Assembly (NCBI GenBank): GCA_905221605.1
Contig: CAJNDS010000413.1
Span: forward strand, 250,001 to 314,000
Direction of reading: 5' to 3'
DNA from: Symbiodinium natans
Taxonomy: Eukaryota; Sar; Dinophyceae; Suessiales; Symbiodiniaceae
DNA: 64,000 nucleotides
Shown: positions 57,886-64,000 of the stretch, piece by piece
How the letters are laid out: the number at the start of each line of letters is the position of its first letter
How positions within the stretch are numbered: the stretch's first letter is position 1
Notes under the pieces: generated by a model
Seen by the model: the letters and a program-made list of their open reading frames with translations, nothing else
Told to the model about the DNA's origin: nothing
Databases searched by the model: none
Program-made: the position numbers and the translations under genes

Positions 57886-60640
57886 CCTACAAGCCTACAT
57901 CCACACTTTGTCTGCAGGGCCTGGTCTGCATCACTGAATAAGCCACGCTTCTTGGAGGTTGGCGACAGCGCCGGAGACAGAGAAGGCGAGCCTCGGGATG
58001 ATACAGGAATCCAGAGCAAGGTGTGATGGAATCACGCTCGTGATCTCTCGTGAGCATCTTTGCACAGTTGTAAGGCTCCTGCTGTACGGTGATCTAGGTT
58101 GCATGCGTTCTTGGGCGCACCAAACCTGACACCCAGCAGCTCTGGTCATTCATCCGGCTTCTGGCGAAATACTTGAATGGTCTTTGCCGTCCACCCGCAC
58201 CACCCCCCCTCCCCACTTGTCCTCCCCTTTAAAAGCCACCAGACTCCAGGTTTTCAGCACCTGAAGGCCTCCGCGCCCTCATGAAAGGGCACAGCACCAC
58301 GTACACAGCTGTTCTGGTTGAGTCGCCTGCTTGTGAATTTAAGGACCTTGACCCACACTGTCGGCTACACGCTCGTCCAAGAGGACGCATACCTGCAGTT
58401 GTAGTCTTGAGCCTGGGCAAGAGATGTTGAGGACGTCTGCCGTTCCTTTTCACTGGTATGTAATCCCTACAAGGGATGCAGAAGCTCCGATGCTCGTCCA
58501 AGCTCGAAGCCTCTAGTCTCAGCCCTTTGCTCGGCAAAGTTTTGGGCCTTCATGTCACCTGACCTGCCCCTTTGTCTGCCTAGGGACGAAACATTTTGGA
58601 TCAGCCAGTGGGTTCGGTTTTGATGCGCTGGATGCATGGGTTCACGGTTCAGGTCATGGCTTCTCAACAATCAATTTACAGTCTGGCTGCTTGTCACGGC
58701 AGGTTTCCGATGTTTCCGACAGACACAAGCAGACATACGCTAGCAACCATGAGAAGCCATGAGCAGCCTTTGACTCTTTGACTGTCATTAGAAGTTGTGA
58801 TGGTCCCGAGGCCTGGCAGCAGCAAACAGCGCCCCGAGGGATGGTGAAGCACGCAGCTGCGGACCAAGCAATACTCTATATGACTTTCTTTCGCGCATGA
58901 TGTCTCCACTCCCTGTAGACCCCCCCCCCCGGCACAAACACGTAAGCGCTGTCAATCATGACGTTGCATGGGTCTCAGGCCTGTCCTGTGCAGTACAAAC
59001 ATATTTGTGCACTGCTGCTGCGCGTTCTGGAGGTCGGCTGAACACTTTGGAACCGGAACTGGCCTTTGGCCATGAGCCGCTTCAAGAATCGCCTCGTGAG
59101 TAAAGGCCCGGCGACTAGACTACCAGATGTGGGGTCTGGCCATTTGCTTTGCCAGATGCGAAAGGAGCGTAGCGGCTGTTGATCAGTGGCACCCTCCTGC
59201 TTCAGTTGGTGCAATCTGACCGAAGATCACTTTGGAGTTGACGGTGGCCTGAGACCGCGAAGTTTAAGACACACCTCAAACCTTCTTGACACCGACACAG
59301 AAACTAACTAGCAAGATTCGAAAGATCGCAAGCTGAGAAGGTAGACAGCGAGTCAACAATCCCGTCTCCGTGTCATCTGCTTTTTGTGTCAATTGAATCA
59401 ACTGCTGACTGCGTGGCGCCGCTGCACCGCTCTCATGACCCCAGGGTACCTGTAACGCCAGTCTGGGCATGTCTGCACCCTATGTGCGGCCAAAGCCAGC
59501 TGCGGCAAGATGAGCAGAAAAAAACACGGCACAAAGGCGCGTAACTCAAAGGCACCTGAGGGCCTTCCCGAAAGCTGGAGAGGGAAGCGTCCTCGGCCAA
59601 GCAGAAAATCCAGAAAATCCCTCCCCTGCAAAGTGTCCACAGTTGCTTCTGCACGCTGCCGGGCTGTGAAGATGCGTGAAGACTCTCAGCTCTTCATCTC
59701 AAAGAGCAGCCCAAGGCACCGAGAACCGGGAGCTCGCCCGGCGGAGGCTTTGACGACCGCGGCCTGGGAAAACTCAGGCAAACAACTCCCAGGCTTCAAG
59801 GAAATGCCCTTACAGAGCAGGCGATCACTTCACGTCAGGCCCCGGACGAGCCGCGATACTTGCTTCCTCCTTACGCACTCTTGAAACTTTGACAGTCCAA
59901 CGCCAGGTTGCACAGGAAGCGGCGCCTGTTGCAGCTTGCGACGCTGGCCTATCATTCCATGGATCTGGTCCTGGGCTGCGGAATGTTCGTTCAGTGCAGT
60001 GCCCACGTCCCTCACCTCATGAAACCGATTGTCTTTCTGACCGCTCATACCCGGAGCTTACGTGCAAGAGAACCTTGATGAGAGCCGGCCCGGGGCCGGC
60101 ACCCTGTAATCTGACGCCTGGCCGAATTCATGGGAGAGTCTCCCCGAACAAGTCACCCACAACATGAAGACATCTGATCGAGAAATATCGAGATCACAGG
60201 AGCTTTGGCAGAGTGATCGGCCTCTCTCTCCCCTCTCTTTGAATAAGGTTATCTGCATTCATGGGCGCAAAAAATCCCAAGCGAACATTGAAAGAGTGAG
60301 GGTCCAGAGTTGTTTTCTCTCTTCAGGGATGGACAACGTAAACATGAGGCATTTTTGTGGCCCAACAAGAGGCCAGGCAGCGGCCTTGAGCTTCGTGACG
60401 TCGTTGATCGGCATACGGATCATCTTGTCACATCTTGGCATCCAACAAGAAACTTCACGCCACCCTCCAACAGAACACACATGCATCAGCGACCCCGTCC
60501 CGTTCAACGAGCGTCTTCTGCAGCATCAACGACTTCAAACCGAGTGCTTCACAGAGGCTCTGCTTCCTTTCAGGTATGCCAGCTAGGTCGCGCCACGGGA
60601 AGCGGTAGAATGCATGTCAGATAGTAACCAGTCTCAACCT
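57886..60640. other. No gene securely recognised
   Basis: Frames on both strands, none with a clear motif; a C-run at about 58921-58930. The last exons of the MAP kinase gene could extend into its right part. Confidence 0.35.
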
Positions 60641-60652
60641 TCATCTTGTTGC

Positions 60653-63600
60653 CTGCAGGTAGAACTTCTCCAGGAAAACATCTTGCAGAGCAATCTCTGC
60701 TGAAGGCCTGGAAGCAAATTGCGGCAGGGAAGAATGCGAAGATCACTTCAGCTGCCCTCAGTGCCTTCGCTCTGGGTTGAACTTGAGCAAGTTCAGTGTC
60801 AGCGTCTTAGCCTCCGCAAGGATCTCTGTGCGAGAGCATGAGTTGGCACATCGTGTTGAGCTCTTTAAAACATGATCGATCACTGTCATGTTCTATCTTG
60901 CCCCTTCTGTTTGATTCTCTTTCTCTCAGAGTGAGGGAGGAGGGCCTGCGGTGGGAGCTTCAGCAGGAACAGGACGCCGGACCTGTGGCGAATGTGACAG
61001 ATAACTGAAACGCACGCTTTCTTTTTCTTTCTTTCTACTTCCTACTTCTGAGAGCGGCAGCCGGGCGAGACGAACAAACAGAAAGGACACGTAGCCCCAA
61101 GCTTTCCTTCTTTCCTTCTTTCCTTCTTCCCTTCTTCCTTCTTCCCTTCTTTCTTTTCTGTGGGGCATCGGGGAGACCCCCGTGATCATGCATACCCCTC
61201 TTCCGCGTCCCTCGGGGAACTTTACACTTTACACGCAGCACGGCGTCAGTCTCGACCTCACTTCCCCTACCTCTCTCCGCTCTCTCTGTCTCTCTCGTGT
61301 TGGAACCAAAGTTGTGTAATGCCTGCTGTGCCACACTGTAAATGCCTGGGCCAGATGTGAAGGTGGAAGATCTCACCAGTGCAATCCTTCTCCCGTTGAC
61401 GGTGTCTACACTGTCCACACAGAGAACCTGACCTGAGCCACCGACGATGGCATCTGACGCACATTTCCAAGATTCTCCAACTGGGCGGTGTCAAGAACTG
61501 TCAGAACATGACAGTCTGCAAGACTCAGCGCCGAGTAGTCTACTGAGCCTACTGAGCCTTTCAGCCTTGAGGGGCTGGCCATGGTGCGAGCCTCGTGCGG
61601 GCAGCAAATGAATCTGATCGCATCAAGTGCGGGGGGGCTTGCTCGCTCGCTCAGATTTGGACGTACTGAGACGTTGTGGTGATGGGACCTGCTCACGAAA
61701 GCTCTGTGTAGAATTGTGTGCCATACGAAGCCCCCACTCTCGCTTCCGAAGTTGGCATGTGCTGTTGAGCCCACGACGCAAGTCTTGTTCGCTTGGCTTC
61801 CCCGTCCTCAAGCTGCACCGGAATGGAGAACTTTGCAGAAAAAAAAGCCGCTCTTCTCAGTCTTTTCACGACCCGAGCTCCCTACAGTTCGACGACCTGT
61901 CTCAGAAGAAGAGAAAGGAATCGGTAAAAAAGGTACAAAAAAAAGCCTCCCCTTAAAAGCCGCCCTATTTTCGGATGCCTTCTGGAGCTGGTCCATGGTG
62001 GACCTTCCCCGCAGAATCGGCTTGCCAGAAACCTCGGCCGTTTTGAAGTTTTCTCAAAGAGGTTTCAAAGAGGTTCAGAGGTTTAGGGTTTTAGGGTTTA
62101 GGGTAGGTTTAGCTCAGGTTCAGCTCAGGTTCAGCTCAGAAGTTCAGCTTTCTGAGGGCTTTTGCTCTTCCAGGCCCCAGGCCATCTCACCGAGAATGCA
62201 GCCCACGCTCCACATATCCACTCCCTTCATTGGAGTTCTGCCACCGTGCTTACGGCTTGGGGCCTAGGCTCTGGAGGCTTTAGGGGATACCGTAAGGCTG
62301 TAGGGTGCAAGAAGGAAGAACAATACCACCCGAAATACAGGACTCGGCAACGCAGCATGTGGCACTGCTCTGTGGTCTTGATTTCTCTCACAGTTAGAAG
62401 TCGGAAGCAGGGTCGTCGCTCATCTAGACATCACTTCCTCACCGCGGCGGGGAAATCTTCTGGACTGCCTCGCTTGCCTCAAGGGCTGAGGGTTTATTAG
62501 AGTGTGGGCCTTCCCAAGCCAGCATCCCAGGCGCAGCTCCCAAGCCAGCTGGTTCCCATCACGGTAGAGCAGGGGCAGTTGCAGTCTACTGCTACTGCCC
62601 CTTGTTCCTTATCTGGGCCACTTGGATGCATGACGCCGACAAGAGGCCCCACCGGCCCCTGCGGATTGCGACCCTCATACCGGGCAGAATCCTCAACACA
62701 ATGTCTCCTGACCATCGGAGAGATCAGCTATCTGCCCTTGGCCACACTGCCTAACACTGCCGAGAACGGACCGTTCCTACGACTTCTTAGTCCGGTCCGC
62801 CCTGGCCCACAAAAGGATCGGGGCGGGTGATTGGGCAGAACTTCTCTGTTCTACAGCTTGAAAAGTTCTACAACATCTCGCCAGGAACACTTGCGGTCAC
62901 TTGCGGTACCAACAACCCTTCATTGGACATCAAGTCTGCAGGTTGATTTTTGCACTTGGGCAGCATGCGGTGCAGTTATAGAGATACCCTGCAAGCACCT
63001 CCGAGTAGAGCGTGGACCCAAGCAGCAGTTCGGGTGCTCGATACCAGCCTTGATTCCATCAGTTGTAACAAGCAACTATGATTTGGCAATATTTAGCAGC
63101 ACCCTTGCAGAGGCTTTGCATTGACACCTGCCTGATTGCACCACATCTTGGCCAAGCCCGTCGCGTGTGGCCACGTAGTCCGTAAGCAGCGGCAACGCCT
63201 TCAAGTGCAGGGAGGCTCCGAAAAGGAGTCACCATCAAGAAACCGACTGCGGCGACAAGCCATGAGAGAATCACGGGGGGACTTTCGACTCTCACAATCT
63301 GCAGCCGCGGCCAAGCCGTGAAGTAGCATGATGGGCTGAACGTCAAGCTCCCCGCGGACAAGCTCGCAGGCGCTTGCTTCCATTGCTGCGCAAATTTGCT
63401 CTTATGCTTCGAGGTCTAAGGATATGCCAAGGCTGGCATTGGGCTAAGGTTCCTGGAAACTGGGGACTCCTTTCTTCAGTCGGGCTTCCAAGGTATCACC
63501 TGGCTTAGCATGCCACACTGCCTCGTCAGCACCGGCGGAGTTTCGCCGACTGTCAGCCGTGAGTGCTGAAGCCGTTGGATGCGCAAAGCAATGCGACCGC

Positions 63601-63926
63601 TTCGGCCCAGTGATTTGCAACCAAAGTGCCCGGTGGCTTGGACTTCCACGGGCAAGGCCGTTCTGGCCAAGCCTGACCATTAAGTGAGCAAGCCCTACCC
63701 GCCGTGAAGCAAAACCCGTGTCAGATCTTCTGCCAGATGCGCTAAGAGGCAAGCCAAAATCGCAAAGACGGACATGGCAATTCCTGATCTGCAAGTCATG
63801 GCTCCTCTTGTGCAGTTCCTAGCAGCAAACATCTCTGGATTCTCTGCCCTCTCTCGGATACGTCTTGGGGCCCCGTCGCGTTGAGAAGCACGTTGGCCGG
63901 CTTCAGATCTCTGTGCAAGACCTTTG
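60653..63926 (-). CDS. MAP kinase-like Ser/Thr protein kinase with TDY activation loop, split gene, 5' end outside window
   Basis: Exon model with agreeing phases: 63926-63878 (KVLHRDLKPANVLLN, catalytic loop), 63783-63741 (CHVRLCDFGLPLS, Mg-binding DFG), 63198-63165 (LPLLTDYVAT, activation-loop T-D-Y), 63048-62988 (WYRAPELLLGSTLY), 62237-62183 (MKGVDMWSVGCILGEM), 62032-61979 (VSGKPILRGRSTMDQLQK, MAPK insert), one missing exon, 60811-60765 (LNLLKFNPERR) and 60707 to about 60653 (PSAEIALQDVFLEKFY). GVDMWSVGCILGEM and the insert point to the ERK-type/MAPK15-like group rather than CDKs. MAP kinases are activated by phosphorylation of T and Y in the loop; TDY instead of TEY is known from plant MAPKs. 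The N-lobe is beyond base 64000. A stop in the same frame at 60641-60643 may be the true end, or the last exon may splice on at a GC. Confidence 0.9.
61100..61160. repeat. Pyrimidine repeat (CTTCTTTCC)n
   Basis: Repeats of CTTCTTTCCTTCTTCC type inside the unassigned intron region of the kinase gene. Confidence 0.8.
62078..62148. repeat. Short telomere-like run and 11-bp repeat in a kinase intron
   Basis: GGTTTAGGGTTTTAGGGTTTAGGG is followed by three units of GGTTCAGCTCA. It lies in the intron between exons 62237-62183 and 62032-61979 of the kinase gene. Confidence 0.85.
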
Positions 63927-64000
63927 CTGGGCTGTTGGCTGAACCTCTGCTACCTGCAGTTCACGGTACAGACTACAGAAAACCATGCTCACAGAATTGG

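Noticed and set aside
62895-62912. Kinase WYR motif at GGTTGTTGGTACCGC on the minus strand
   Set aside because: A stop follows after one codon; the real exon with WYRAPELLL is at 62988-63048.

Overview
The window looks like nuclear DNA of a dinoflagellate, probably a Symbiodiniaceae-type genome (lineage inferred, not proven). The evidence is dispersed TTTAGGG telomere-type heptamers, genes cut into short exons whose introns very often start with GC and end with AG, a Mei2-like RNA-binding domain, copia-type retroelements, and large amounts of simple-sequence DNA. Every coding signal I could identify lies on the minus strand, as expected for the one-directional gene arrays of dinoflagellates.

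Layout. 1-8593: a Ty1/copia-like retrotransposon on the minus strand (gag with coiled coils, two CCCH zinc fingers, aspartic protease, integrase, reverse transcriptase, RNase H), with five frame breaks. After RNase H the frame runs on to the window edge through a region with the residue signature of a 2-oxoglutarate/Fe(II) dioxygenase. 9141-10286: an uninterrupted EamA/DMT-type membrane transporter. 10.66-19.9 kb: a gene-poor, subtelomere-like field of CCCTAAA/TTTAGGG tracts in both orientations, a 57-bp minisatellite and a dispersed ~30-bp element, ending at a 100-N assembly gap. 20010-24411 and 33763-37529: two copies of a segmental duplication carrying a dinoflagellate-type gene. Copy 1 has a 7-bp frameshifting deletion and a ~775-bp AT-rich, hairpin-bearing insertion that may be organelle DNA. 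26.1-29.6 kb: long microsatellites, C-rich repeats and a pyrimidine tract. 29.8-31.9 kb: a split amino-acid transporter gene (SLC38/AVT type). 39.8-41.7 kb: a split JmjC/cupin-type oxygenase gene. 44-58.5 kb: scattered exons, including two EF-hand terminal exons, a Mei2-type RRM gene and several unidentified exons. 60.65-64 kb: the kinase-domain exons of a MAP kinase with a TDY activation loop; its 5' end lies beyond the right edge.

The host genes (transporters, oxygenase, kinase, EF-hand and RNA-binding proteins) are unrelated housekeeping or signalling functions and do not form a pathway. The two observations most worth following are the oxygenase-like module in the retrotransposon and the decayed/intact pair of duplicated segments with its hairpin-rich insertion. 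Exon boundaries were built by hand from splice phases and similarity to known motifs, so they are models. No RNA genes or CRISPR arrays were recognised.
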